From positions 1-64,000 of the forward strand of contig LNEE01000034.1 of NCBI GenBank assembly GCA_001464895.1: 64,000 nt of DNA, read 5' to 3'. Positions 8,413 through 17,640 of this stretch are shown piece by piece. The first letter of the stretch is position 1. Each line of letters begins with the position of its first letter. The notes below the pieces were generated by a model, which searched no databases, was not told the origin of the DNA, and worked only from the letters and a program-made list of their open reading frames with translations. The stretch is from Betaproteobacteria bacterium Ga0077532 (GTDB lineage: Bacteria; Pseudomonadota; Gammaproteobacteria; Burkholderiales; Ga0077523). Made by a program: the position numbers and the translations under genes.

Positions 8413-9585
8413 CTACTTCCGCCGACCACGCCCGCGACGCTTGGTCCCAGCCAGCATCTCTTCGATCAGCTCCAGTTCCTCCGCCGTCGGCGCGCTACGG
8501 GACTGGCGCAGCGCGTCCTTCAGTTCCCTCACATCCTGGAACCGCACGAGATCTTCCTCCAGCGAGTCGACGCGCTGGCGGGTCGCTGCCAGATCGCTCT
8601 CGAATGCCCGCACCACGAAGGCCGGGGTCAGCGTCCGTGGTGCATCGTCACCGAGCGTGAGCACGATCGGCATGGTGAGGTCGCGAAGCTCGTCCTCGAG
8701 CCGCTCGAGTTGATCCTGCAAGACCCGGTTGTAGTGCACGAGACGCTCGCGAGCAAGATCGGCCAGCGCGGCGGGGTTGATCTGCTCGATCTTCAATTGC
8801 AGCTCGAGCAGGGCCAGCAGGTCTCGCGCGTCGTAGGCGCGATTCACCTCCTGCATCAGCGCCGTCTTGCGCGCACGCTCGGTCGGATCCAGTTCGCGGT
8901 CGGGGTGGAGTGCGCTCGCCAGCTGCCGGAAGACGGCTCGCAACGATTTGGTGGCGCCCTCTTCGATCTCCGCGATCCTGGCTTCGTTTGCAAGTGCCTT
9001 CGCACTCTTCTTGCGCTGCTGCGCGCGGTTCTCTCTTTCCGCCGCGGCCTGAGCGAACTGCGCCTCGAGAGCTTCGGCCATCGCCTCCGGGGAATCCAAC
9101 GGCACATCCGTCATGTCGACACCGAAGATGTCCTCGGCCACCGACTTGATGAACTCCTCCTCGTCCGCCTGGACCTCTGAGAAGCTGGTGTCGCTGTATG
9201 TGTCGTAGAGCCGGACCAGGTCGTCGTCGTGTTCCTCCGCGATGAGGCTGTCCAGCAGGTCGAGGAGAATCTCCGTCACCCTGGCCCGGTGGGTCTTCTT
9301 GAGGAGGGGGTCCGCCATGTGCCGATCGAGCAGACGGGCCATGTCGATCCGTCTTTCGCGGTAGCGGGCGTAGAGCGGCGCCGCTTGCTCTGCGTACTGC
9401 TTCTCGTGGTCGTCGAGAAAACGCTTCCACTGTACGAGGTCCGCTCGCACGGCCTCGATCTTCGCGATCAGCTTGCGGAACTTCTTCTGTTCCGGCGTGG
9501 CGAGCTTGGACGATGTCGCGGGCTCGAGGGCCTGAACGACCCGGCTGAGTTCTTCGTCGGGGGCAAGGAGCGATGTCTGTTGCAT
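8413..9585 (-). CDS. J-domain-like, coiled-coil-rich protein
   Basis: This is a 390-residue, highly charged, mostly helical protein with no signal peptide or membrane segment. In the middle, around residues 205-255, is a J-domain-like stretch: LRAVFRQLASALHPDRELD, with the HPD motif, then MQEVNRAYDARDLLALLEL. Long coiled-coil-like helices flank it (residues about 30-110 and 270-365) and the tail is basic (KRRGRGRRK). J domains stimulate Hsp70 ATPases, so a DnaK co-chaperone or adapter role is possible, but the client is unknown. The 8128-8412 stretch downstream of the reductase start holds no supported feature apart from two GGTCC/GGACC words. Confidence 0.65.
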   Translation of the reverse strand: MQQTSLLAPDEELSRVVQALEPATSSKLATPEQKKFRKLIAKIEAVRADLVQWKRFLDDHEKQYAEQAAPLYARYRERRIDMARLLDRHMADPLLKKTHRARVTEILLDLLDSLIAEEHDDDLVRLYDTYSDTSFSEVQADEEEFIKSVAEDIFGVDMTDVPLDSPEAMAEALEAQFAQAAAERENRAQQRKKSAKALANEARIAEIEEGATKSLRAVFRQLASALHPDRELDPTERARKTALMQEVNRAYDARDLLALLELQLKIEQINPAALADLARERLVHYNRVLQDQLERLEDELRDLTMPIVLTLGDDAPRTLTPAFVVRAFESDLAATRQRVDSLEEDLVRFQDVRELKDALRQSRSAPTAEELELIEEMLAGTKRRGRGRRK

Positions 9586-9773
9586 CGGATTTCCCGCGTT
9601 GGTTCGGTGAGCGGGATTGTCGTGCGAATCCCGACGTTGGCCTGATGCCCTCGCGCCCTGTGGACTCCTCGGGCGTTGATCGGGTCCGGCCCGGTGCGGG
9701 CGCTACGACACCAGACCTGACCCCCGGGACGTGCGGCGGGGGCCGCCGGCCGGTTCGCGACGCGGGCCAGACG

Positions 9774-10151
9774 CTACTGGCGAACCTCGACCGCGTAGAT
9801 CTTCTGCACGATCACCCATCTGCCGTCGGACTTGATCAGATTCAGGTAGTCGTGGAAGTAGCGCGGCGGAATCTGGCACTTCACCTTGACGAAGGCGGTG
9901 GTCGGCCCGGACTGGTCGAGCATGAGAATGGCGTCGTCCCGCGCCAGGCCCTTGGATTGCGCCGACGGGCGCTCTCTCAGAAGCTTCAACCAGGCATCAC
10001 GGGGAAGGATGGAAATCTTGCCGTCCTGGTCCCAGGTGAGCGCGCTGGACTCGTGGAACACGCTGGCGATCTTGTCGGCATTCCCTTCGTAGAGACCGTC
10101 GAAATAGGTCTGGATGGTCTGTTCGATGGCGGCGCGATCGGTGTTGCTCAT
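9774..10151 (-). CDS. NTF2-like fold protein (putative lumazine-binding type)
   Basis: The 125-residue protein follows the SnoaL/NTF2 cone-fold pattern: an N-terminal helix (AAIEQTIQTYFDGLYEGNADKI), then FHESSALTW, and three long strands near the C-terminus (TAFVKVKCQI, RYFHDYLNLIKSDGRWVIVQKIYA). Similar short proteins are annotated as putative lumazine-binding or nuclear transport factor 2 family proteins; the natural ligand or reaction is not known. It stands alone between the J-domain-like gene and a REPIN array. The start follows a GAGAA sequence and begins MSNTDRAAIEQ. Confidence 0.75.
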   Translation of the reverse strand: MSNTDRAAIEQTIQTYFDGLYEGNADKIASVFHESSALTWDQDGKISILPRDAWLKLLRERPSAQSKGLARDDAILMLDQSGPTTAFVKVKCQIPPRYFHDYLNLIKSDGRWVIVQKIYAVEVRQ

Positions 10152-10280
10152 GGGCGTTTTCTCGGTGGTCCGGCAGTCAGTAATCGTGCGTCGATCGTAA
10201 TGCACCGCGCGCGGCGGTGCCAGTTCACGGGTTCCGGAGCCGCGGCCCAGGGCCACAGCGGGGGGCGCATCCCCCGCCCC

Positions 10281-10641
10281 TGTAGGAGCGGCCCATGGCC
10301 GCGAAAGCCGTCAATGCACGGAAACGCTTCGACCGGAACAATCGCTCTCGCGGGCATGGCCCGCTCCTACAAAAGCTCGCCCATCCCCACGGCGGGTTGC
10401 GTATCCACCGCCCTTGTAGGAGCGGCCCATGGCCGCAAAAGCGGTTGATGCCGTGGAAACGCATCGACCGGAACCATCGCTTTCGCGGGCATGGCCCGCT
10501 CCTACAAAAGCTCGCCCATTCCCGAACCGGGTAGTGCGTCCACCGCCCCTGTAGGAGCGGCCCATGGCCGCGAAAGCGGTGGCTGCTGCGAATGCGTATC
10601 GACCGGAACCATCGCTTTCGCGGGCATGGCCCGCTCCTGCA
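10281..10641. repeat. Three REPIN-like elements (family 1) in tandem
   Basis: Three elements start at 10281, 10415 and 10550, a spacing of 134-135 bp. Each opens with TGTAGGAGCGGCCCATGGCC and closes with GCGGGCATGGCCCGCTCCT plus A/GCA, about 91 bp apart. The spacers between them are also related (AAAAGCTCGCCCAT appears after two of them), so the array grew by duplication of element plus spacer. It lies between the NTF2-like gene and the outer-membrane protein gene. Confidence 0.85.
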
Positions 10642-10819
10642 AAACCGTGGCCCATTCCCACCGCGGATGGTGCATCAACAGGGGGATACACAAGGGGCCC
10701 TCCCCTTGTTGGTACGCCACGCGGCCAAGCCGCCGCGGGCCGACGGCCCGAGAGGCGGAGGAACTACCGCTTCCGGAGACGGTCACTCAACGCGCCTCCC
10801 ATCTCGACGGACACCTCTC

Positions 10820-11566
10820 ATGCCATGCCGCTTCAAGATCCTCGCGATTGGACTTCTGACACTCGCCGCCGGCGCCGCGGCGGCAGACGACAGCCGGTGG
10901 TCCATCGGCATCGAAACCGGTCCGGTCTGGCAGACCCGCAATGACGTCCAGCGCCCCGGAAATACCGGCACGCGTTTCGGCCTCGACGACACCGTTGGCA
11001 ACGGCCCGTATCCCTTCTTCCGCTTCGAAGCGACGTACAAGCTCTCCGACAAGCACGAGCTGCGGGGCTTGATCGCACCATTCCAGATCGAAGACGACGG
11101 CGCACTGCGTCAGGACACGAGCTACGACGGTCAGAACTTCTCCACGGGGCCGGTCAACGCGAAGTACAAGTTCAACTCGTACCGGTTCACGTGGCGCTAC
11201 ACGCTGGTGGACGCGGACCGCTGGCTGTTCAAGCTGGGTGCCACGGGAAAGATCCGCGATGCCGAGGTCTCGCTGCGACAGGGCAACACGCAGGCACGGG
11301 ACAGCAACATCGGTTTCGTACCGCTTCTTCACGCTTACGGTGAGTATCGTTTCGCCGAGCGCTGGCGCGGCATTCTCGATTTCGATGGCCTGATCGGCCC
11401 GGGCGGTCGTGCTTTCGACATGGCCTTCAAGCTGGGGTACGACGTCACGAAGAACCTCACGCTCGAAGGCGGTTACCGCATGCTCGAAGGCGGGGTCGAC
11501 AGGGACGAGGTCTACAGCTTTGCCCTCTTCCACTACGCGGTGGTAGGGGCCCGGTACCGCTTCTGA
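10820..11566 (+). CDS. Outer-membrane beta-barrel protein of unknown function
   Basis: The 248-residue precursor has a clear signal peptide (FKILAIGLLTLAAGAAAAD). The mature protein alternates polar and aromatic residues in strands such as GIETGPVWQTRNDVQ, YPFFRFEATYKL, KYKFNSYRFTWRYTLVD and LTLEGGYRMLEGG. It ends in VVGARYRF with the C-terminal Phe of Bam substrates. The predicted size suggests an 8-10-strand barrel. No family name can be assigned from sequence reading alone. It is preceded by the REPIN array and followed by the convergent chromate transporter. Of two adjacent ATGs, the one at 10820 is in frame. Confidence 0.7.
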   Translation: MPCRFKILAIGLLTLAAGAAAADDSRWSIGIETGPVWQTRNDVQRPGNTGTRFGLDDTVGNGPYPFFRFEATYKLSDKHELRGLIAPFQIEDDGALRQDTSYDGQNFSTGPVNAKYKFNSYRFTWRYTLVDADRWLFKLGATGKIRDAEVSLRQGNTQARDSNIGFVPLLHAYGEYRFAERWRGILDFDGLIGPGGRAFDMAFKLGYDVTKNLTLEGGYRMLEGGVDRDEVYSFALFHYAVVGARYRF

Positions 11567-11691
11567 TGTGATCGGGGCTGCGTTCGAAATCGGCGGTGGG
11601 GATCACGGTCCACGCGTTGTTTTGAATGCCACAACGGAAAGCGGGCTGCTGCGCCAGGGGCTCGCAATCGCATGGGCCTGCCCTCGATGCG

Positions 11692-12915
11692 CTATCGCAA
11701 CAAGATCGATCCCGCGACGCTGGCGCCGATGCACCAGATCACAACGAAGAGCGGAGACACGCGCCAGGCGACGAGCAGCGCGAAGCCGACCAGCGCAATC
11801 GCCATGTCGACGGGACCACGCACGCCGCTCGTGAAGACCGGATCGTAGAGTGCAGCGCCGAGGAGCCCGACCACGGCGGCATTGACGCCCGCGATGGCGC
11901 GCGCTGCGACCGACCGACCGGCAATCGCACGCCAGAGTGGCAGGACACCCCCGACGAGAAGGAAGCCCGGCAGCAGGATCGCACCGAGCGCGACGGACGC
12001 GCCGATCACACCGCCATCGCTGCCGGGAAGGCTCGCGCCGAGATAGGCGGCGAGCGTGAACATCGGTCCCGGGACGGCTTGCGCGGCGCCGTACCCGGCC
12101 AGGAAATCGTCCGACGAAATCCAGCCGGGACCGACGACTGCCTCCTCGAGCAGGGGCAGAACCACGTGACCACCGCCGAAGACCAGTGCGCCTGCCCGAT
12201 AGAACGCTCCGGCGACGACAAGGAGCCCGTCGCGCCCGTGGGCAACGAAGGGCAGGCCCACGAGGAGCAAGGCGAACACCACAAGCAGCGTCCAACCGAG
12301 TGACGACCCGTAGCGCAGGTGCAACCCGCCCCCGGGGACCGGTTGCACGCCACGGCAGACCATGAGGCCCGCGATGCCGCCGAGCGCGACGGCGAGCAGC
12401 TGCCCCCACGCCTGGCCTGATATCAAGACGAGCGCTGCGGCGAGCACCGCAATCGTCATCCGCGGCACGTCGGGGCACAGCTGCCGGGTCATGCCGAGCA
12501 CGCCCTGCGCCACGACGGCCAGCGCGACCAACTCGAGCCCGTGGACGGCGGCCTCGCCGACCGTGCCTGAGAGGTGAGGCAGCAGTGCCGCGAACGCGAA
12601 CAGCAGCAGTGCGGACGGCAACGTGAATGCTAGGAACGCGGCGAACGCGCCCGCCCAACCGGCGCGCAGGAGTCCGATGCTGAACCCGAGCTGGCTGCTC
12701 GCGGGGCCTGGGAGGAACTGGCAGAGCGCCAGCAGTTGCGCGAACTGGCTGTCGGCGATCCAGGCGCGGCGTTCGACGAACTCGCGCCGGAAGTACCCGA
12801 GGTGCGCGATCGGACCGCCGAACGAGGTCAGGCCCAGTTTCAGAAACGTGGAGAAGACTTCCCACACCGACCCGGCGTCGGGTGTCTGCGCCTGCGCGGA
12901 TTCCGGCGTGCTCAT
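11692..12915 (-). CDS. chrA: Chromate transporter, ChrA (CHR) family
   Basis: The 407-residue inner-membrane protein consists of two homologous halves of the CHR superfamily. The N-terminal half has LGLTSFGGPIAHLGYFRREFVERRAWI and LCQFLPGPASSQLG; the C-terminal half repeats this as FGGGHVVLPLLEEAVV and YGAAQAVPGPMFTLAAYLG. About ten hydrophobic membrane segments are visible. Long-chain ChrA proteins export chromate. No ChrB regulator is adjacent, so induction by chromate cannot be inferred. It is monocistronic and convergent with the upstream outer-membrane gene. Confidence 0.92.
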   Translation of the reverse strand: MSTPESAQAQTPDAGSVWEVFSTFLKLGLTSFGGPIAHLGYFRREFVERRAWIADSQFAQLLALCQFLPGPASSQLGFSIGLLRAGWAGAFAAFLAFTLPSALLLFAFAALLPHLSGTVGEAAVHGLELVALAVVAQGVLGMTRQLCPDVPRMTIAVLAAALVLISGQAWGQLLAVALGGIAGLMVCRGVQPVPGGGLHLRYGSSLGWTLLVVFALLLVGLPFVAHGRDGLLVVAGAFYRAGALVFGGGHVVLPLLEEAVVGPGWISSDDFLAGYGAAQAVPGPMFTLAAYLGASLPGSDGGVIGASVALGAILLPGFLLVGGVLPLWRAIAGRSVAARAIAGVNAAVVGLLGAALYDPVFTSGVRGPVDMAIALVGFALLVAWRVSPLFVVIWCIGASVAGSILLR

Positions 12916-13162
12916 GCCGGGCCGGTGAACGCCGCGAGCGGGGCCCGCCTCAGCGCGCCTGCGGTCGCGCGGACCAGGGTTGAGGTCATCGCAAACAGGC
13001 CATGGCCATCACGCTCTTGCGACGCCTTCATGGGTCACCTCGCCGGCGCTTGCCCGTTGCTCGATGCACGGACGATGAAGCGGCGCGCGATCTCGTGCAA
13101 CCGGTACGCCATTCCGAAGCCCAGGCGCGGAGAAGCGGATACTTTGTTCAGCACGTGTCTCC

Positions 13163-13231
13163 GTGCACGATGCGGTGCCGATGTTCGAACAGCATCCGAT
13201 GATGGGGCAGCAGGAAGCGGACAGCCGCCGA
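13163..13231 (+). pseudogene. Fragment of a RelE/ParE-family toxin gene
   Basis: The stretch encodes HDAVPMFEQHPMMGQQEADS, matching RDAVLILEQHPMMGRLVEDG of the intact toxin at 23935-24231. At DNA level the two share CAGCATCCGATGATGGGGC exactly. Neither the N-terminal helices nor the C-terminal catalytic strands are recognisable around it, so this is a remnant of a second toxin-antitoxin locus. The rest of 12916-13300 shows no gene. Confidence 0.65.
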
Positions 13232-13265
13232 TGGGGGCGTGGGTCCAACTCCGGGACGGAGAACG

Positions 13266-13298
13266 ATCCCCGACCGCGTTGGCGCGGCGGTCGGGGAT
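13266..13298 (-). terminator. Hairpin terminator at the end of the TRAP operon
   Basis: ATCCCCGACCGC (13266-13277) and GCGGTCGGGGAT (13287-13298) pair perfectly over 12 bp with a 9-nt loop. It lies only a few bases beyond the dctP stop codon. There is no long T-run on the minus strand, so it may act as a transcript-stabilising or weak intrinsic terminator. Confidence 0.6.
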
Positions 13299-13303
13299 GT
13301 CGC

Positions 13304-14428
13304 TCATCGATACGGGTAGCCGGCCTTTTCCATGACCTGGTTGTAGCGCTTGATGATGTCGATGACCTTCTTCACGCGCGCGCTGGTCTTGCCGACATCC
13401 TCCCAGAACTTCTCGGCGTCCTTCACGACCTGCGTCCACTCGTTGGCTGGCAACGCCGTGAGCTGCATCTTCTCGCCGCGGACGCGCAGCTCCGCTTCCC
13501 CGCCCCAGTACCAGACCTGCCGGTAGTAGTGCGACTGGTCGATCGTGGTACGGAACAACTGCTGCAGGTGCGGAGGCACCTTGGCCCAGCTCTTGGAATT
13601 CACGAAGTACGAGCCGCACCAGGCGCCCGTGATGCTGTTCGACAGCGCGTACTTGCAGATGCCGGCCCAGCCCACCTCATAGGCCTCTGTGAAGCCGCAC
13701 CACGCGACGCCGTCCAGTTCGCCGGTCTGCAGTGCGACCTCGACGTTGTCCCACGGCACGGTGACGGGGATCAGTCCGTAGCGGGACAGGAACTTGCCCG
13801 CCGTGGGCACGCCGAACACCCGCTTGCCCTTCATGTCGGCCAGCTTGCGGATCGGTTCGCGGGTGAAGATGTGCAGGGGATCCCACGCGCCCGCGCTGAT
13901 CCACTCGACGTTCTTGATCGTGCTGTAGGCCTCGGTCCAGATCTCGTTCAGCCCGTACTGGTTGAAGAGCACGGGGAGATCCAGGCTGTAGCGCGTGGCG
14001 AAGGGGAAGTAGCCCCCGAACACGGCGATGTCGACCGGCGAGGCGATGGTGGCGTCGTCCGATTGCACGGCGTCCACCGTGCCGTTCTGCAGCGCCCGGA
14101 ACAGCTCGGAGGTGGGGACGAGTTGATCGGCGTAGTACAGCTCGATCACCATCTCGCCGTTGGCCGCCTTGTTGAAGGCCTCGATCTGCGGACGGATCAC
14201 GTGGGCACCCAGCGGAGCGCCCGAGTACGTCTGGAGCCGCCAGCGGATCGCCTTCGGCTTCTGTGCATGGACCGCGGGCGCCGCGACCACCGACGCCGCC
14301 GCCGCGCCCCCCATCCCCATCCGCATCATGAACTGGCGGCGGCGCGCCAGAATCTCCTCGCTGGGCGACAAGGATGTGCTGCCGACGTCGACGTCGTCGG
14401 ACGGGGAAGCGGCGGGATCTTCGATCAT
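13304..14428 (-). CDS. dctP: TRAP transporter substrate-binding protein, DctP family
   Basis: The 374-residue periplasmic binding protein has a twin-arginine-like leader (ARRRQFMMRMGMGGAAAASVV with cleavage near AVHAQ). The mature domain shows the DctP pattern: IRWRLQTYSGAPLGAHVI, MVIELYYADQLVPTSELFRAL, MKGKRVFGVPTAGKFLSRYG and VALQTGELDGVAWCGFTEAYE. The conserved Arg that binds a substrate carboxylate in this family probably lies in the GKRVFGVP region. The ligand is most likely an organic acid, which is family knowledge only. GAGGAG lies 7 nt before the ATG. It is the last gene of the dctQ-dctM-dctP operon and is followed by a hairpin. Confidence 0.93.
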   Translation of the reverse strand: MIEDPAASPSDDVDVGSTSLSPSEEILARRRQFMMRMGMGGAAAASVVAAPAVHAQKPKAIRWRLQTYSGAPLGAHVIRPQIEAFNKAANGEMVIELYYADQLVPTSELFRALQNGTVDAVQSDDATIASPVDIAVFGGYFPFATRYSLDLPVLFNQYGLNEIWTEAYSTIKNVEWISAGAWDPLHIFTREPIRKLADMKGKRVFGVPTAGKFLSRYGLIPVTVPWDNVEVALQTGELDGVAWCGFTEAYEVGWAGICKYALSNSITGAWCGSYFVNSKSWAKVPPHLQQLFRTTIDQSHYYRQVWYWGGEAELRVRGEKMQLTALPANEWTQVVKDAEKFWEDVGKTSARVKKVIDIIKRYNQVMEKAGYPYR

Positions 14429-14466
14429 GGTCTGGCTCCTCTGGACGGAATGGTCGGACGGCAGGC

Positions 14467-15813
14467 TCAACGCAGCCGCACCTGGGCGGGCAGCCACAGG
14501 GCGATCTGCGGGAAGAAGGTGATGAGCAGCGCGGTACCGATCATGATGACCACGAACGGCGTGACGGATCGGTAGATGTCGCCGAGCTGGATCTCTTTCG
14601 GTGCGAGGCCGCGCATCAGGAACAGGTTGTAGCCGAAGGGCGGCGTGAGATACGCGATCTGGCAGGTGATGGTGTAGAGCACCCCGTACCAGATCAGCAC
14701 GTTGTCGATGCCGAGATCCAGCGTCTTCACAAGAGGCACGTAGAGCGGCGCGACGATCACCAGCATGGCGGTGTCGTCGAGGAACATCCCCATGACGAGG
14801 AACGAGAGCTGCATCATCAGCAGCACCTCCCAGGGGGAGAGCTCCCAGTCGTTGATGAACAGATCCTCGATCGCGCGGACGGCGCCGATCCCGTCGAAGA
14901 CCGCGCCGAAGGCCAGCGCCGCCAGGATGATCCACAGGAACATGCACGACACCAGCAGCGTGTTCCGCACGGCGCCGTGGAGCACGGCGCGCGTCAGGCG
15001 GCGCTTCCAGAGTGCCGCGACGGTCGCGGCCGTCGCGCCGACCGCCGAACTCTCCACCAGGCTGGTGACGCCCATGAGGAAGAGGCCGGTCATGAAGAAG
15101 AAGATGAGGAAGGGGATCACCCCGGCGCCGAGCAGCGCGAGCTTCTGGCGCATCGGCATGGCCAGATCTTCGTCGGAGACCGTCGGCGCGAGATGCGGCT
15201 GCAGGTGGCAACGGATCGCGATGTAGATCACGAAGAGGGCGGCCATGATCAGGCCGGGGATCGCGCCGGCGAGCCACAACTGGCTCACCGGCTGGCGGGC
15301 GATCATGCCGTAGAGCACCAGCACCACCGAGGGCGGCACGAGGATCCCGAGGGTGGACCCGCCCTGGACCACCCCGGTGATCATGATCTTGTCGTACCCC
15401 CGCCGCAGCATCTCCGGCAGCGCGATCGAGGCGCCGATGGCCATGCCGGCGACACTCAGCCCGTTCATGGCGGAGATGAGCACCATGAGCATGATCGTGC
15501 CGATGGCCAGCCCGCCGCGCAGCCGACCGAACCACACGTGGAACGCGCGGTAGAGGTCTTCTGCAATGCCCGACTCGGACATGATGTAGCCCATGTAGAT
15601 GAACAGGGGCAGCGTGAGCATCGGGAACCAGTTGAACAGCCGCCACGCGGCGCTGTAGGGCATGTCGACGGCGCCGTCGCCGTACAGAAGCAGTGCCGCC
15701 CCCGAGGCGACGAAACCGATGGCCGCGAACACCCGCTGCCCGGTGAGCATCATGAGGAGCATGGTCGCGAACATCAGCAGCGCGACCATCTCGTGGCTCA
15801 TGTCGAGGTTCAT
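14467..15813 (-). CDS. dctM: TRAP transporter large permease, DctM family
   Basis: The 448-residue inner-membrane protein has about a dozen hydrophobic segments. The family blocks are plain: FPMLTLPLFIYMGYIMSESG, GLSVAGMAIGASIALPEML, GGSTLGILVPPSVVLVLYG near the centre and YLTPPFGYNLFLMRG near the C-terminus. It forms the Na+-driven elevator domain of a TRAP transporter. Its ATG overlaps the stop of dctQ (ATGA at 15810-15813), showing translational coupling; dctP begins 38 nt after its stop. Confidence 0.95.
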   Translation of the reverse strand: MNLDMSHEMVALLMFATMLLMMLTGQRVFAAIGFVASGAALLLYGDGAVDMPYSAAWRLFNWFPMLTLPLFIYMGYIMSESGIAEDLYRAFHVWFGRLRGGLAIGTIMLMVLISAMNGLSVAGMAIGASIALPEMLRRGYDKIMITGVVQGGSTLGILVPPSVVLVLYGMIARQPVSQLWLAGAIPGLIMAALFVIYIAIRCHLQPHLAPTVSDEDLAMPMRQKLALLGAGVIPFLIFFFMTGLFLMGVTSLVESSAVGATAATVAALWKRRLTRAVLHGAVRNTLLVSCMFLWIILAALAFGAVFDGIGAVRAIEDLFINDWELSPWEVLLMMQLSFLVMGMFLDDTAMLVIVAPLYVPLVKTLDLGIDNVLIWYGVLYTITCQIAYLTPPFGYNLFLMRGLAPKEIQLGDIYRSVTPFVVIMIGTALLITFFPQIALWLPAQVRLR

Positions 15814-16376
15814 CGGGTGTCGGCGCCGCGCCAGGCAGCGTAGTCCTTGAAGACGAGGGAGACGCCCTGGAGGATCATCAGCACGAGGGCCGCCGCCATG
15901 AACACCTTGATGGGGATCACCGACGGATTCCAGAGGGAGAACAGCCGCTGGTCGATCTCGATGGAGTATTCGAGAGACGACACCGCCCCCCAGAGCATCA
16001 CCCCCAGGTAGAAGATCATGCAGACGCTGGTCGCGATGTCCATGAGCGCCCGGCCGCGTACGCCCAGGCGCGCATACAGGAGGTCCATGCGCACATGGGC
16101 GCCCTCGCGCAGCGAATATGCACCACCGCCGAAGTAGTACGCCGCGAGCGTGAACTGCGCGAACTCCACGGGCCAGTGCTGCGGCAGCTTGATCAGGTTG
16201 CGCGTCACCGCATCGAGCAGCAGCACGCCGATCATCAGGAACACGAGGTACATCGACACCAGCCCGATGCCGCCGCTGATCGCATCCACCGCACGGACGT
16301 ACAGCCGCAACGGTGCCGGGAGAGGCTGAAGGGAAGGCGGTGCGGCACTGCTGCCAGCGGCGGACTCGGCGCTCAT
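15810..16376 (-). CDS. dctQ: TRAP transporter small permease, DctQ family
   Basis: The 188-residue protein has four membrane segments typical of DctQ (for example GLVSMYLVFLMIGVLLLDAV and MDIATSVCMIFYLGVMLWG) and the family stretch FAQFTLAAYYFGGGAYSLREGAHVRMD. It scaffolds DctM in the membrane. It is the first gene of the operon. Upstream DNA from 16380 to 17927 contains only degenerate genes, and the remnant of a DeoR-type regulator at 16670-16825 could once have controlled it. Confidence 0.92.
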   Translation of the reverse strand: MSAESAAGSSAAPPSLQPLPAPLRLYVRAVDAISGGIGLVSMYLVFLMIGVLLLDAVTRNLIKLPQHWPVEFAQFTLAAYYFGGGAYSLREGAHVRMDLLYARLGVRGRALMDIATSVCMIFYLGVMLWGAVSSLEYSIEIDQRLFSLWNPSVIPIKVFMAAALVLMILQGVSLVFKDYAAWRGADTR

Positions 16377-16669
16377 GTCGCACCCGCTCCGGTGGCCGTG
16401 ACGGCAACGGTCAGGCGCACCGACGACGCGCCAACGAGGGGGGCGGCCCGGTGCAGCGTGCAGACCTGGTGGACCGCATCCCGCTGACACTGCAGGTGGA
16501 CCGCTTCCCGCTGACACTGCGGGGCCTCGGCCACGAAGTTGCACTCACGGGTGGCCTGCACCGCGCCCGGTCGCACCGTCGAGGCTAGGCGAGTGAAGGT
16601 GAGGCGATCCACTGCACCGTGCCGGGCGAGCCGCAACGACAAGCGGAGTCCGGGCGCCCCCCGCCATGC

Positions 16670-16825
16670 ACCGACGCCGCCGTGTTCTCTCTCGATCATG
16701 GTCGTCCGAACGAGGGTTGCAAGGTTGCGCCGGACGGTCTGTGCGGAGGCATCGAAGCGACGGCGAATGGATCCATGGGGACGCGACCGACACCATCGAA
16801 CGATGGCCGCGATCTCGGCGTTGGG
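16670..16825 (-). pseudogene. Remnant of a DeoR/GlpR-type helix-turn-helix domain
   Basis: The reading frame encodes AEIAAIVRWCRSRPHGSIRR followed by RFDASAQTVRRNLATL and EREHGGVG. This matches the DeoR pattern in which a winged helix carries F-x-V-S-x-Q-T-[IV]-R-R-[DN]-L and then R-x-H-G-G. No effector-binding domain follows in any frame and no sensible start precedes it, so only the DNA-binding part survives. It lies about 300 bp upstream of the TRAP operon. Confidence 0.55.
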
Positions 16826-16989
16826 TTGCCGCGGGCTCGCCGCTCGACAGCCGGATCGTCCACGTGCGCCGCGCTCCCGAGTGGCGAAGATAGGGTGGAT
16901 AAGGTGAATCGATTCTACTGGACAGCGCCCGGGCAGCGTCAACGAGAAACGCGTGGATTCGGCGATGCAGACGCTTCCTGGAGACCGGC

Positions 16990-17640
16990 GTATTCGAACC
17001 GCTCTCGAATCATGTGAGCGTTGGCCGCCGTGGTGGGTTGGCAGAAAGCCTGGGGCCGCAGTGTGGGCAATGGGGCAGGGTGTGGCGCCATTGCGTCCGA
17101 GGCCGCGACCGACCGAACGATGCGCCCGGCGACGATCCATGCGCGGGCGGGCTCCACGTCGCGCATCGAATCCCGGAGCGAGCGGATCGCGCGGGCGCCA
17201 TCGCCGCGAATGGCCTTCGCTTCCAGCGCAATGCGCTCGTTGCCACGATCCGGGAGGCGGTCGATGTCGGCGCCCGCGGCGGCTCTCCAGAACCAGGGCT
17301 GTGAAGCTCGATGGACGAGGCGTTCCCTCCGAATCGCGTCTTCGATCTCCAACCCTTCCCGACTGGCGCTGTGCGACGCATGGTTGTCGAGGCCGTCCAA
17401 GGTTGAGATGCTCAGCCGGTGATCCAGCGGACCGGAGTCGCGAACATAGACCTTCGGGGCCTTGGGAGCCCCTGCATAGCCTGCGCGGATCGCGTTGCTG
17501 TCGGAACAGTGACGAAACTGCGATCAGTGGCCAGGCGCGAGGTGCAGTCGATTCTGGGATATCGACAAGCCGAGCAACGCGGCCAGCGATCGCAGTTCGA
17601 CGTACCCCAAGCGGCGCAACCCTCCGGAACGGGGCCTTCC
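16990..17640 (-). pseudogene. Decayed DUF4143-type ATPase gene (C-terminal part)
   Basis: On the minus strand, PKVYVRDSGPLDHRLSISTL (about 17455-17395) continues into SREGLEIEDAI, then FWRAAAGADIDRL, IALEAKAIRG and PARAWIVAG. This order is the C-terminal DUF4143 domain of AAA-type proteins, with PKVYVRDSG, WEGFVIE, FYRTAAGAEIDL and IEIK as reference blocks. Upstream homology continues in other frames, the P-loop domain is gone, and there is no start codon or ribosome site. The 16380-16990 and 17640-17927 flanks hold no other supported gene. Confidence 0.65.

Noticed and set aside
12916-13162. Possible remainder of an antitoxin/toxin pair upstream of the ParE fragment.
   Set aside because: None of the three plus-strand frames resembles the intact antitoxin or the toxin N-terminus.
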